Positions 40,765-49,451 of a stretch of 64,000 bases of DNA are shown one piece after another; the first letter of the stretch is position 1, and each line of letters opens with the position of its first letter. This stretch comes from Pseudomonas protegens (GTDB taxonomy: Bacteria; Pseudomonadota; Gammaproteobacteria; Pseudomonadales; Pseudomonadaceae): positions 6,294,501 to 6,358,500 of the forward strand of contig NZ_CP031396.1 of NCBI RefSeq assembly GCF_003363755.1, in the 5' to 3' direction. The position numbers and the translations under genes are program-made. Below the pieces are notes generated by a model, which was not told the origin of the DNA, did no database searches, and saw only the letters and a list, made by a program, of their open reading frames with translations.

Positions 40765-42846
40765 GTGTCTGCCGTTCACCCCCAAGAGGCTTTCGCCGTC
40801 TCAGCCTCAGCCGCCACGCCACCGAGCCCCGCCGACGTGGTGCTGGAGTTGCGCAACCTGACCAAGCACTACACCCGCCGCCGTGGCCAGAGCGCGCCGC
40901 CAGCGGTGCAGCAGGTCAGTCTGCAGGTGCGCCGTGGCGAAGTGCTGTGCCTGATGGGCACCTCCGGCAGCGGCAAGTCCACCTTGCTGCGGCATATCAA
41001 CCGGCTGATCGAGCCCAGCAGTGGCGAGGTGCTGATCGACGGTTCGGCCATCAGCCAACTCTCGGCCCAGGAACTGCGTACCCTGCGTTCCCGGCGCATC
41101 GGCATGGTCTTCCAGCACTTCGGCCTGCTGCCCCATCGCAGCGTGCGCGACAACGTCGCCTTGCCCCTGGAACTGCGCGGCGAGCCCGAGGCCCTGCGTC
41201 ACGCCGCAGCGGATGTGCAACTGCAGGCCATGGGCCTGGACGGCTGGGGCGAGCACTATCCCCATGAGCTGTCCGGCGGCATGCAGCAGCGGGTCGGGCT
41301 GGCCCGGGCGCTGGTCAGCGAGCCGGACATCCTGCTGATGGACGAACCCTTCAGCGCCCTGGACCCGACCATTCGCCGCGACCTGCAAAGCCACTTTCTG
41401 CGGGTGGTGCGCGAGCGCGGCATCACCACCTTGCTGGTGACCCACGACCCGGCCGAAGCCCTGCGCCTGGCGGACCGCATTGCCGTATTGCGCCACGGCC
41501 AGCTGATTCAACTGGGCACCCCCGCCGAACTGCTGGAGCAGCCGGCGGATGCCGAAGTGGCGGACTTCTTCCAGGAGCACGGTGCCCGCAGCGCTGCGCC
41601 TGCGGTGGCGGCGATTGCCCCGCACCCGCGCGCGACGACCCCGGCTCCGGCCCCGGTCAGCCCCGGGCTGTCCCTGGCCCAGGCCCTGCTGCTGGGGCCC
41701 GCGGCCCTGGCCGCCAGCGGTCGCGGTAGCCTGTACTGGCTGGGCTTTGCCCTGGAGCTGGGCGCCGCCGCAGCCTTGGGGCAGGGGCTGGCCACGGCCC
41801 GTTTCGCCTGGGTCGCCTTGGCGCTCATCGGCTTGCTGTCCAGCCGCCTGTTGAGTGTGACCCTGGCCCGCCGTCCCAGCCGCCTGGGCCGCTCCGACTG
41901 GCGCCTGCCGTGGCTGGTGTTGCTGCTGTCCCAGACCCTGGTGCTGTGGCGGGTACTGGCCGCCGATGCCTCGGGCCCCTGGCTGCAGTTTCCCGCCGAC
42001 CGCCAAGTGCTGCTGGGCACCGCGGCGGCCATCGACCAGTTGATCGGCTGGTCCCAGGTCACCTTTGAAAGCAGCTTTGTCGGCGTGATAGTCGCCGTGC
42101 GCACGGTGATCGAAAGCATCGAAAGCCTGCTGGGCTGGCTGCCCTGGCCGGTGCCGGCCCTGGCCCTGGTGCTGCTGGCCTGGCGCAGCGCCGGCGCCGC
42201 CCTGGCCCTGACCAGCGCCGCGGCCTTGCTCTACATCGGCCTGTTCGGCTTCTGGGAACGGACCATCGCCACCCTGGCCCTGGTGGGTTCCTCGGTGCTG
42301 ATCTCGCTGTTGATCGGCGTGCCCGCCGGCATCCTCCTGGCCAAGCGCGCCCTGGCCCGGCGCCTGATCACTCCCTTGCTGGACGTGATGCAGACCCTGC
42401 CGACCTTCGTGTACCTGATCCCGGCGGTGGCGTTCTTCTCGGTGGGCAAGACCCCGGCGGTGATCGCCACGGTGATCTTCGCCCTGGCGCCGATGATCCG
42501 CCTCACCGCCCTGGGGATTCAGGAAGTGCCCAAGACCGCCGTCGAAGCGGCCCTGGCCCACGGCGCCACGCCGTGGCAGATCCTGACCAAGGTCGAGCTG
42601 CCCCTGGCCGCGGGTTCCTTGCTGCTGGGGATCAACCAGACCCTGGTGATGAGCCTGTCGATGGTGGTGGTGGCGGCGCTGATCGGCGCCGGTGGCCTGG
42701 GCTACGACGTGATGACCGCGCTGCGCAACATCAAGGGCGGCGAGGGCATGTTGGCCGGCGCCGCGATCGTGTTCTGCGCGCTGATTCCCGATCGAATCAT
42801 TCAAGCGACCCTGCGCCAGCGGGATCGCACATTGCATCAATCATGA
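40765..42846 (+). CDS. Fused glycine betaine/proline-type ABC transporter ATPase-permease (ProV-ProW fusion)
   Basis: 693 residues from the GTG at 40765 (AGGAG upstream). Residues about 25-275 are an ABC ATPase: Walker A GTSGSGKST, Q-loop FQHFGLLPH, signature LSGGMQQR, Walker B ILLMDEPFSALD and switch His in LVTHD. A Pro/Ala linker follows. The C-terminal half is a membrane part with extra N-terminal helices and a BPD_transp_1 domain containing the EAA-like loop (EAALAHGATPWQ). ProV and ProW are normally separate, so this is a domain fusion. The downstream gene encodes the matching binding protein. The likely substrate is a quaternary amine such as betaine or choline, used as osmoprotectant or nutrient. 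Confidence 0.92.
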   Translation: MSAVHPQEAFAVSASAATPPSPADVVLELRNLTKHYTRRRGQSAPPAVQQVSLQVRRGEVLCLMGTSGSGKSTLLRHINRLIEPSSGEVLIDGSAISQLSAQELRTLRSRRIGMVFQHFGLLPHRSVRDNVALPLELRGEPEALRHAAADVQLQAMGLDGWGEHYPHELSGGMQQRVGLARALVSEPDILLMDEPFSALDPTIRRDLQSHFLRVVRERGITTLLVTHDPAEALRLADRIAVLRHGQLIQLGTPAELLEQPADAEVADFFQEHGARSAAPAVAAIAPHPRATTPAPAPVSPGLSLAQALLLGPAALAASGRGSLYWLGFALELGAAAALGQGLATARFAWVALALIGLLSSRLLSVTLARRPSRLGRSDWRLPWLVLLLSQTLVLWRVLAADASGPWLQFPADRQVLLGTAAAIDQLIGWSQVTFESSFVGVIVAVRTVIESIESLLGWLPWPVPALALVLLAWRSAGAALALTSAAALLYIGLFGFWERTIATLALVGSSVLISLLIGVPAGILLAKRALARRLITPLLDVMQTLPTFVYLIPAVAFFSVGKTPAVIATVIFALAPMIRLTALGIQEVPKTAVEAALAHGATPWQILTKVELPLAAGSLLLGINQTLVMSLSMVVVAALIGAGGLGYDVMTALRNIKGGEGMLAGAAIVFCALIPDRIIQATLRQRDRTLHQS

Positions 42847-42854
42847 GGTGTCCC

Positions 42855-43898
42855 TTGAACAAGTCGTTTACCCGTACCCTTGGCGCCGCCGCGCTGTTGT
42901 TGGGTCTGTCCCTGCCGGTGCTGGCCAAGGACAAGATCGTCATTGGCGAACAGAACTGGACCGGCGCCATCGCCATCCAGAACATCCTCGGCGAAGTGAT
43001 CAAGAGCCGCCTCGACGGCGACGTTTCCTACCTCGCCGGTGACGTACCGGTGCTGTTTGCTGCTGCCGCCAAGGGCGACGGCTCGGTGGACGTGCTGACC
43101 GACATCTGGCTGCCCAACCAGTCCGCCGCCTGGGCCAAGTACGTCACCGGCGGCACCCGCTCCCTGGTGCCCAACAAGCAGCCGTACCTGGGGGTGCAAG
43201 GCTTCTACATTCCCGGCTACCTGCAAGATAAATACGGCGTGAAGTCGGTCTACGACCTGCAAAAGCCCGAAGTGGCGAAACTCTTCGAACCCCTGGGCGG
43301 CGGCAAGGCCCAACTGCTGGTGGGCCCGGCGGGCTGGGAGTCGACCTACATCGGCCAGATCAAGGCCAAGGATTTTGGCTTTGCCGATAAATTCGAATCG
43401 GTGTCCACCGAAGCCTCGGTGACCTACGCCAAGCTCGCCGCCGCCTACAAGGCCCAGCGCGGCGTGGTGTTCTACGCCTACACCCCGGACTGGATCTTCT
43501 CCGCCTTCGACCTGCGGCGCCTGGATGAACCGGCGTTCGACGGCTACGCCCAGGACAACAAGAAGGGCGACCCGCTGTACAAGGCCGACGGCTGCTGGAA
43601 ATTCATCAGCCCCACGGTGGACGCCGACTGGCTGAGCAAGAGCAAGATCACCTGCGCCTACCCGGATGCCCGGGTGTATGTCCTGGCGTCGAGCGCTTTG
43701 CAAAAACGCGCACCACGGATCGCCGCGTTCCTGGAGAACTTCAGCATCGAACCCCAGGCCTTGAACGACCTGATCCTCAAGATCGAAAAGGAACAGCAAC
43801 CGGCGGCGCAGGCGGCCAAGGAATGGGTCGCCGCGCACCCGCAGATCGTTGATGGCTGGCTGGGCGCCAGCGGCGAAAAAGTGGGAGTGGCGCAATGA
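42855..43898 (+). CDS. Glycine betaine-type ABC transporter substrate-binding protein (ProX/OpuAC)
   Basis: 347 residues from a TTG at 42855, preferred because GAGG lies 6 bases before it and the protein then opens NKSFTRTLGAAALLLG as a good signal peptide. The ATG at 42843, overlapping the permease stop, is an alternative adding four residues. The mature protein has IVIGEQNWTGA at the start and a ligand region with W and Y residues (DIWLPNQSAAW; GPAGWEST; YAYTPDWIF), as expected for an aromatic box binding a quaternary ammonium. It is translationally linked to the fused transporter and overlaps msrA. Confidence 0.92.
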   Translation: MNKSFTRTLGAAALLLGLSLPVLAKDKIVIGEQNWTGAIAIQNILGEVIKSRLDGDVSYLAGDVPVLFAAAAKGDGSVDVLTDIWLPNQSAAWAKYVTGGTRSLVPNKQPYLGVQGFYIPGYLQDKYGVKSVYDLQKPEVAKLFEPLGGGKAQLLVGPAGWESTYIGQIKAKDFGFADKFESVSTEASVTYAKLAAAYKAQRGVVFYAYTPDWIFSAFDLRRLDEPAFDGYAQDNKKGDPLYKADGCWKFISPTVDADWLSKSKITCAYPDARVYVLASSALQKRAPRIAAFLENFSIEPQALNDLILKIEKEQQPAAQAAKEWVAAHPQIVDGWLGASGEKVGVAQ

Positions 43899-44359
43899 GT
43901 GGGGCGCCGGTGAACAGCCTCGAACAAGCGACCTTTGGCGCCGGTTGCTTCTGGGGCGCGGAAGCCGCGTTCCGGGCGCTGCCGGGTGTCATCGACAGCC
44001 GCGTGGGCTACGCCTTGGAAGCGGCGGATGAAGCCTTGCAAATTGAAGTGGTGCAGGTGGATTTCGATCCGCAGGTGCTGGCGTATTCGACCCTGATCGA
44101 ACACTTCTGGGGCCTGCACGATCCCACCTCGGTGGATCGCCAGGGCGAACATGGCGGGGTGAAATATCGCTCGGCGATTTTCCACACCAACGCTGTGCAG
44201 GCCGAACAGGCGAGGGCGGCCAAGACCGCCCTGCAAGACTCCGGACGCTTCAACAAACCCGTGGCCACGGTGATCGTGCCCCTGGGCCGCTTCGAACTGG
44301 CGGATGAAGCGCACCAGCGTTACCTGGAGAAGAATGGCCTGAGCAGTTGCCATATCTAG
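43895..44359 (+). CDS. msrA: Peptide-methionine (S)-S-oxide reductase
   Basis: 154 residues. The catalytic cysteine is in GAGCFWGAE near the N-terminus. The HDPTSVDRQGEHGGVKYRS segment (usually PTQ.NRQGND.G.QYRS) carries substrate-binding residues, and SSCHI at the end supplies a resolving Cys. It reduces the S form of methionine sulfoxide. The sequence is shorter and more divergent than the housekeeping MsrA, so it is probably a second copy. Its ATG overlaps the stop of the betaine-binding protein gene (43895-43898), which places a repair enzyme inside an osmolyte-transport operon. Confidence 0.9.
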   Translation: MSGAPVNSLEQATFGAGCFWGAEAAFRALPGVIDSRVGYALEAADEALQIEVVQVDFDPQVLAYSTLIEHFWGLHDPTSVDRQGEHGGVKYRSAIFHTNAVQAEQARAAKTALQDSGRFNKPVATVIVPLGRFELADEAHQRYLEKNGLSSCHI

Positions 44360-44426
44360 AAGCCGCAAGCCGCAAGCCGCAAGCTACAAGCTTGGAGCTT
44401 GGAGTCTTAGTTGCTGCCTGCTCTTC

Positions 44427-44538
44427 GTGGCGAGGGAGCTTGCTCCCGCTGGGCTGCGCAGCGGCCCCAAACCCTGATGACGCGGTGCATCAGGATGTAT
44501 GGGGTTGAGGCCCAATCGGGAGCAAGCTCCCTCGCCAC
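44427..44538. repeat. REPIN of the GTGGCGAGGGAGCTTGCTCC type
   Basis: GTGGCGAGGGAGCTTGCTCC at 44427 onward faces GGGAGCAAGCTCCCTCGCCA, ending at 44538. It is a third REP family with perfect 20-base inverted ends and about 70 bases between. Just before it (44362-44408) is a run of AAGCCGC and AAGCT repeats of another common intergenic type. Confidence 0.93.
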
Positions 44539-44557
44539 AGGTCCGCGAATAGGGTTG

Positions 44558-44830
44558 CTACGCGACCCGCCACTGAATCACTTCCAACACCGCGCAGCCT
44601 TCTCGTGTCAGCAGGTGCACGCCACGGGTGATGCGGGTCAGGTCGCAATCGCTGATGTCTTTCAGCCCCAGGGTGGAGAGGCTGTCCATCAGGTCGCGGA
44701 CCACGGTGAAACGGTGAGCGGCGCTGCTGGCCAGGTCGCTCAAGGGGGCTTGGGTGTCGAGGTAGAACACCGGGTGTTCGCTGTCGTGGGTGTCGATGGG
44801 GGTGAAGCGAGGGAGGTGATGGTCAGTCAT
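44558..44830 (-). CDS. Small hypothetical protein (DUF3077-like)
   Basis: 90 residues from the ATG at 44830 with AGGAG upstream. The C-terminal part (SSAAHRFTVVRDLMDSLS ... GVHLLTREGCAVLEVI) resembles small Pseudomonas proteins annotated DUF3077. They have no known role; the length and lack of signal or membrane segment suggest a cytosolic protein. It is isolated between a REPIN and a 1.3-kb repeat-rich gap. Confidence 0.7.
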   Translation of the reverse strand: MTDHHLPRFTPIDTHDSEHPVFYLDTQAPLSDLASSAAHRFTVVRDLMDSLSTLGLKDISDCDLTRITRGVHLLTREGCAVLEVIQWRVA

Positions 44831-45490
44831 AGCTGCGGCTCCTTTTTCAGAGCAGTCACCTTTTTCGCCGATTGGGAGGAGTAGGGCGGTAGTACGCGGA
44901 AAGACTGGCCGGAGACAGGACAGCAGTGCACCAGAAGGTGTCCCGCGCATCACCGTCATGTCCCTTGATCACTGGCGCAAAAAGCGACTGCAATGATGGT
45001 TTGATAGTCGATGCGTTCCTATATTCGACCGGCCAAGGTCGCTCGCGGATTGTGTTGCGAGTGGGGACTACAGGAGCGACGTCATAGCGCTGCAACAGGG
45101 TGGTTGGGGAGATGTTTGAGCGCTTGTTTCGTGGTGTTGGTGGCTGGTTTTGCTGGGGGGCATATCCGTTGCTGCGGGTGTAGCGGCTGGCGGTTTTGTC
45201 TTTGTGGCGAGGTTGACGGGGTACATATTCGTTGCTGCGGTCATGGCCACTTAGGGTTTCGCCCTTACGGCGAGTCCCTTTTGTCAAACGCCGGAGTGCC
45301 GGCCCAGCAAAAAGGAACCAAAAGGGCTTGCCCCTCCATACGGCCCCTCGCTGGGGCTCGGGGTTCCCTCGCTTCGGCATGGATGCCGAGTTGCCCCCTA
45401 TGCAACGCCTACGCTCGGCCTGCTGGGAAGGGGCCGGAAGATCAAGATCAAGATCAAAAGCCAAAGCCAAGGTGCGCAGGCCGGCTCCTT

Positions 45491-45621
45491 GTAGCCGCTG
45501 CCGAAGGCTGCGAACGAGCGCTCGCGCTCGCAAAACCAGGCGGCGCGATAGGTCAGGAATATCGGGGAGGCAGGTTTAGCGTCTCCTGCGGAGCCGGTCG
45601 CAGCCTGCGGCAGCGGCTACA
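45491..45621. repeat. REPIN inside the 1.3-kb gap
   Basis: Left end GTAGCCGCTGCCGAAGGCTG, right end GCCTGCGGCAGCGGCTACA, 131 bases, same family as the array at 33321-33769. Confidence 0.92.
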
Positions 45622-45735
45622 TGTAATGCGAACGGCGATGAAACAGGCCGGCCGGCAGGCCGCCGTCAGATTTTGATCTTGCTCTGGTTTTTGATCTTGA
45701 TCTGAACGCCCCGTTAACCACGATGGCCGAACGTA

Positions 45736-45825
45736 GGCATTGAGCCGTGGGTAACCCGGCAGGACGCCGGGTTAGCCGCCACCCGGCCAGGGATGGCCGG
45801 TGGCGGCGGCCCACGGATCAATGCC
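45736..45825. ncRNA. Predicted three-way-junction element (possible structured RNA or DNA repeat)
   Basis: An outer 16-bp stem pairs 45736-45751 (GGCATTGAGCCGTGGG) with 45810-45825 (CCCACGGATCAATGCC), one mismatch. Inside it two hairpins abut with no spare bases: 45752-45774 (TAACCCGGC-AGGAC-GCCGGGTTA) and 45775-45807 (GCCGCCACCCGGCCA with TGGCCGGTGGCGGC, GGGA loop, one bulge). Whether it is transcribed is unknown; it may equally be a repetitive DNA element. Confidence 0.45.
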
Positions 45826-46120
45826 GGAGTGAGGGCATGCCGAGCCTAGGCGAGGCACCGAGTGGAGGGGCAAAGCCCTTTGGTTACTTTGGGGCCCCAA
45901 AGTGACTCGCTGTAAGAGCGAAACCGCCAGTGGCCGTGACCGCAGCAACGGATATGTACCCAGAACTCGCGGTAAGGGCGAGTGACTTTGGCAAAGCCGG
46001 AATGCCGGTCCAGCTCAAAATGACCAAAGGGTTCCTGCCCCTGCATCCGGTGCCTCGCTCCGGCCTCCTGAAGGGAGAGCAAAACCAAAGCCTGAACCCT
46101 CACCCTTTCAATCAAAACCC

Positions 46121-46528
46121 TCAAACGCCCTGCAAGACCCTCAACGCGGCCTGAGCCAAAAAGCCCGATCGGCTTTTCTGTTCCGGATGATGTTTCACAT
46201 ATTCATCAATTCGATTCAGCAAATAGCCCGGCAGCGTGATGTTGAGTTTTTCCGCCTTGCCCATGTAGCGAGTGATGTCGATATCAATCACGGCCCAAGT
46301 GCAGCCTTGATACTGGGGATTGGCGGCGTGGAGGGTCACTGTGCGTGCTGTGGGAATGGCTGCTCCTTCTTCGGCCAGTAATTCCAGGTGGCCTTCGATG
46401 GCTTCGCGGGCCATGGCCATGGCGTCGTCGAGGTCGTCGCCGGCGGAGAAGCAGCCAGGAATATCGGGTACTTCCACACCCCAGGCGTGTTGGTCGTCAC
46501 CGGGGAGAATGGCAATGGGATAGAGCAT
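46121..46528 (-). CDS. hicB: HicB-family antitoxin
   Basis: 135 residues. The N-terminal HicB fold begins MLYPIAILPGDDQHAWGVEV and has PDIPGCFSAGDDLDDAM, the partial RNase H-like motif of the family. The C-terminal part (LNITLPGYLLNRIDEYVK) is a ribbon-helix-helix DNA-binding domain, so it should both bind HicA and repress the operon. The hicA gene ends 43 bases upstream on the same strand, giving the hicA-hicB order. Confidence 0.95.
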   Translation of the reverse strand: MLYPIAILPGDDQHAWGVEVPDIPGCFSAGDDLDDAMAMAREAIEGHLELLAEEGAAIPTARTVTLHAANPQYQGCTWAVIDIDITRYMGKAEKLNITLPGYLLNRIDEYVKHHPEQKSRSGFLAQAALRVLQGV

Positions 46529-46571
46529 GGACTGATCCTCCTTCGGACCTGGGAGCCTTGAGCCTGGGTGG

Positions 46572-46751
46572 TTAGAGCCGGGCTTGTTTCAATATGCTGC
46601 TTACCGTTTTGGCCAGTAGATCTTTTTTGGGATGGGGAATGGTGACCAGGCCTGGCTTGGTTGGGTGTTTGAAGTGGTGGTGACTGCCCTTGACCCTGAC
46701 CAGATACCAACCATCTGCTTCGATCTGGGCGATGAGTTGCCGGATGTTCAC
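46572..46751 (-). CDS. hicA: HicA-family toxin (mRNA interferase)
   Basis: 59 residues from a GTG at 46751 (GGGAG about ten bases upstream). The protein begins MNIRQLIAQIEADGWYLVRV and continues KGSHHHFKHP and VTIPHPKKDL, the dsRBD-like fold of HicA with its catalytic histidine in GSHHHF. HicA cleaves mRNA when freed from HicB. Length is typical (58-82 residues), so the toxin appears intact. hicB follows 43 bases on. Confidence 0.92.
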   Translation of the reverse strand: MNIRQLIAQIEADGWYLVRVKGSHHHFKHPTKPGLVTIPHPKKDLLAKTVSSILKQARL

Positions 46752-46879
46752 ATCACTTTCAACTCCCTGTCGTGGTGGTGGGTATGATGACTACTTTTTC
46801 CCGCTCAACACGATCAGCAACGGTTGGCGACTCATAGGGCGAGGCGGCAAACCTCAAGCTTTTAGCTTGCCGCTTGCCG

Positions 46880-48301
46880 CTACAAACTTGCCGCTGACTC
46901 TCCTCCGCCTAACGCCACCACCAACCCCACACTGGCCTGCAACTCCCGGGTCTGCAGCGCCTGCAACCCCCGTTGTGCCTGCAAGGCTGCAGTCTGCGCC
47001 GTCACCACATCCAGGTAACTCACCGCCCCGGCCTGATAGCTGTTCATGGCCAAGGTCTGGGTATGCAGCGCCGCATTCACCGCTGCCTGCTGGTCCAGCG
47101 CTTCCTGGTGCAAGTCCCGCAGTTGCCCGAGGTTGTCCTCCACCTCCCGAACCGCTCGCAGCACTTGCCCACGGTAATGGGCGGCGGCTTCTTCGAACTC
47201 GGCATGGGCCTGACGCTCATTGGCGCTCAGCCGCCCGCCATCAAAAATCGGCAGGTTCATCAGGGGGCCCAGGGCCCAATAGCGATTGCCCGCCGCCAGC
47301 AGGTTGCCCACGCCCTGGGTCTGCCCGCCGAGCATGCCGGTCAGGCTGAAATCCGGGTACCAGGCGGCGCGGGCGATGCCGATGCCGGCATTGGCGGCGT
47401 ACACCCGGCGTTCGGCGGCGGCAATGTCGGGTCGGCGTTGCAGCAGGGTGCTGGGCAGTTGCTGGGGAATACTCGGCAGGCTCAGCAGCCGCGAAGAGGG
47501 CGCCAGGCTGAAGCGGCTGGCCGGTTCGCCCACCAGTTCGCCAATCGCATGTTCGGTGAGGTTGCGCTGGGCGCGCACTTCGTCCAGTTCCGCCTCGGCG
47601 CTGGCCAGTTGGCTCTGGGCCCGGGTCAGGTCCAGTTCCGAGGCGATCTGCCCCTGATAGCGGTCGCGGGTCAGTTGCAGGGCCTGGGCGTAATCCTCCA
47701 GGGAACGGCTCAGGATCCGGCTCTGGGCATCCAGGCCGTTGAGTTGCACATACAGGCTCGCCAGCTGTTTTTGCAGGCTCAGGCGCGCCGCCGCCAGGTC
47801 GTCGCCGGAGGCCTGGGCCTGGGCATCGCCAGCCGCTGCTTGATTGCGGATCCGGCCCCAGAGGTCGAGGTCGAAGCTCAGGGCAAAACCGGCGCTGTTG
47901 CTGTTGTAGATCGACGGTTGCGTGCTGCCGCGCAGGGGGCGGCTGTCCGACTGGCGCTGGCGCAATGGCTGGGCGCTGGCGCTGATCTGCGGGAACAGCC
48001 CGGCATGCAGTTGGCTGGCGTAGGCCTGGGCGCCGTCGTAGTGGGCCAGGGCCGCGGCCAGATCCGGGTTGGCTCGGAGCAGGCGTTGTTGCAGGTCATC
48101 CAGCTGCGGGTCCTGGTACAGCCGCCACCAGTGCTCGGCGAGGCTCTGGGGCGCGGCGGCCGGGTGCCAGGGGCCGTCGCTGCTCTGTTCGCGGTAGTGC
48201 GCCGGCAGGTCGATGGCCGGCACCTGGTAATGGGGCGCCAGGGAGCAGCCGTGCAGGGCCAGCACCAGCAGGGCGGCGAGGGGCTTAAGCCTTGGGCGCA
48301 T
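46880..48301 (-). CDS. Outer-membrane efflux lipoprotein of an RND system (NodT/OprM family)
   Basis: 473 residues from the ATG at 48301 (GGAGG upstream). The signal peptide ends in lipobox LHGC with Cys19, so the N-terminus should be lipidated. Two outer-membrane efflux (OEP) repeats follow, with long coiled-coil helices (for example LARAQSQLASAEAELDEVRAQ in pattern). It forms a trimeric channel across the outer membrane. Its start overlaps the 3' end of the adaptor gene by 17 bases; it is the last gene of the permease-adaptor-channel operon. Confidence 0.94.
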   Translation of the reverse strand: MRPRLKPLAALLVLALHGCSLAPHYQVPAIDLPAHYREQSSDGPWHPAAAPQSLAEHWWRLYQDPQLDDLQQRLLRANPDLAAALAHYDGAQAYASQLHAGLFPQISASAQPLRQRQSDSRPLRGSTQPSIYNSNSAGFALSFDLDLWGRIRNQAAAGDAQAQASGDDLAAARLSLQKQLASLYVQLNGLDAQSRILSRSLEDYAQALQLTRDRYQGQIASELDLTRAQSQLASAEAELDEVRAQRNLTEHAIGELVGEPASRFSLAPSSRLLSLPSIPQQLPSTLLQRRPDIAAAERRVYAANAGIGIARAAWYPDFSLTGMLGGQTQGVGNLLAAGNRYWALGPLMNLPIFDGGRLSANERQAHAEFEEAAAHYRGQVLRAVREVEDNLGQLRDLHQEALDQQAAVNAALHTQTLAMNSYQAGAVSYLDVVTAQTAALQAQRGLQALQTRELQASVGLVVALGGGESAASL

Positions 48302-49451
48302 GCTCACCTCCGGCGTCGGCCAGTTGCACCAGATCGCCTTCGCGCAGGGCGTCCGGCGGGTTGTCGATGACGTGATCCGTGGCTTGCAGGCCCTGGTCGA
48401 TCACCAGTCGCTCGCCCAGGTCCAGGCCAATATGGATGCTGCGCAGGTGCACGCGCTTGGCACTGTCGATCACCGCCACCTGGGTGCCCTGGGCACGGAA
48501 GATCAGCGCGCTGGCGGGGATGCTCACGCCGTGGGTGTCGGCAGGGATCGCCAGGGTGGCTTCGGCATAGTCGCCGGGCAGCAATGCGCCGTCGGGGTTG
48601 GCGGCGACGAACTGCGCCAGCAGGGTGCCGGAGCGCGGGTCGATGGCGGTGGAGTCGCCCAGCAGTTGCGCGCTGAAGTGCTGGCCCGGGTGCTCGGGCA
48701 CGGTCAGTTGCGCTTGCAGGCCGGGGCAGATCACGCTGGCGTAGTTCTGCGGAATCGGCACATAGAGCCGTAGTTTGTGGGTGTCCGCCAGGTCGAATAG
48801 CTCCGGGTCGCTGTCGTTGTCGGCCTTGATCAACTGGCCGATGTCGGTGTGGCGGGCGGTGATGGTGCCGGCGAAGGGCGCGCGAATGGTCTTGTAGTCT
48901 TCCAGCGCCGTGAGCCGTGCGTAGTCGGCGGCGGCTGCCTGGGCATTGGCCTTGGCCGCGGCGGCGTTGGAGCTTTTTTCATCGGCCTCCTGGCGCGACA
49001 CCGAGTGGCTGGCCAAAAGGTGCTGCCAGCGCTCGGCGGTGGTCTGCGCCAGCCTTGCATTGGCCTGCTGCTGGATCATCCGCGCCCGGGCCTGGGCCAC
49101 TTGCTGGTCCAGGTCGGGGCTGTCGATATGGGCCAGTACCTGCCCGGCGGCCACCTTGGCGCCGATGTCCTGGCTCCAGTCCTTGAGGTAGCCGCTGACC
49201 CGGGCGTGGATCGGCGCCTTGCTCCAGGCTTCCAGGTGCGCCGGCAGGCGCAGGGTGTCGCCCAGCAGGTTGTGCTGCGGCTGGAACACCAGCACGTGCG
49301 GCACGGCGGCGGTTTCGGTCCAGGCGACCACGGCCCGTTCATGCCGGGTGCGCGCCGCCAGGCCGCTGGCGACCAGCAGCGCGGCCAGGCTCAGGCCGCC
49401 GATGCCCAGGAGCATCAGGCGTTTGCGCGAAGGGGTGTGATCAGGCGACAT
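48285..49451 (-). CDS. RND efflux periplasmic adaptor (HlyD/MFP family)
   Basis: 388 residues from the ATG at 49451. An N-terminal membrane segment (about 15-36) without a lipobox is followed by a lipoyl-like half motif (HARVSGYLKDWSQDIGAKV), a helical hairpin, the second half (YKTIRAPFAGTITARHTDIG) and beta-barrel/membrane-proximal domains. It links the inner-membrane pump to the outer-membrane channel. It overlaps the permease gene by 11 bases and the channel gene by 17. Substrate unknown. Confidence 0.93.
   Translation of the reverse strand: MSPDHTPSRKRLMLLGIGGLSLAALLVASGLAARTRHERAVVAWTETAAVPHVLVFQPQHNLLGDTLRLPAHLEAWSKAPIHARVSGYLKDWSQDIGAKVAAGQVLAHIDSPDLDQQVAQARARMIQQQANARLAQTTAERWQHLLASHSVSRQEADEKSSNAAAAKANAQAAAADYARLTALEDYKTIRAPFAGTITARHTDIGQLIKADNDSDPELFDLADTHKLRLYVPIPQNYASVICPGLQAQLTVPEHPGQHFSAQLLGDSTAIDPRSGTLLAQFVAANPDGALLPGDYAEATLAIPADTHGVSIPASALIFRAQGTQVAVIDSAKRVHLRSIHIGLDLGERLVIDQGLQATDHVIDNPPDALREGDLVQLADAGGEHAPKA

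Larger units (their letters stand above)
44831..46120. other. 1.3-kb repeat-rich non-coding region
   Basis: No frame here has protein-like character, although several long open frames exist. It contains a pair of diverged inverted copies of one block (about 45200-45380 and 45850-45970), a REPIN (45491-45621), and a structured element (45736-45825). The shared block includes GGAGGGGCAAGCCC, GCGAAACC, AGTGGCC, TGACCGCAGCAACG and ATATGT in the same order on opposite strands. Such blocks recur between genes in P. fluorescens-group genomes (general knowledge, not checked here). Confidence 0.75.

Noticed and set aside
40807..42840. 677-codon minus-strand open frame
   Set aside because: Antisense to the fused ABC transporter; dominated by Gln, Gly and His.
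45011..45676. Plus-strand open frame of 221 codons in the 1.3-kb gap
   Set aside because: It runs through a REPIN and a repeat block; Cys/Arg-rich with no ribosome site. Frames like this recur wherever the repeat is present.
45736..45825. Possible tRNA
   Set aside because: The fold has three stems only, no acceptor CCA, anticodon or T-loop sequence.
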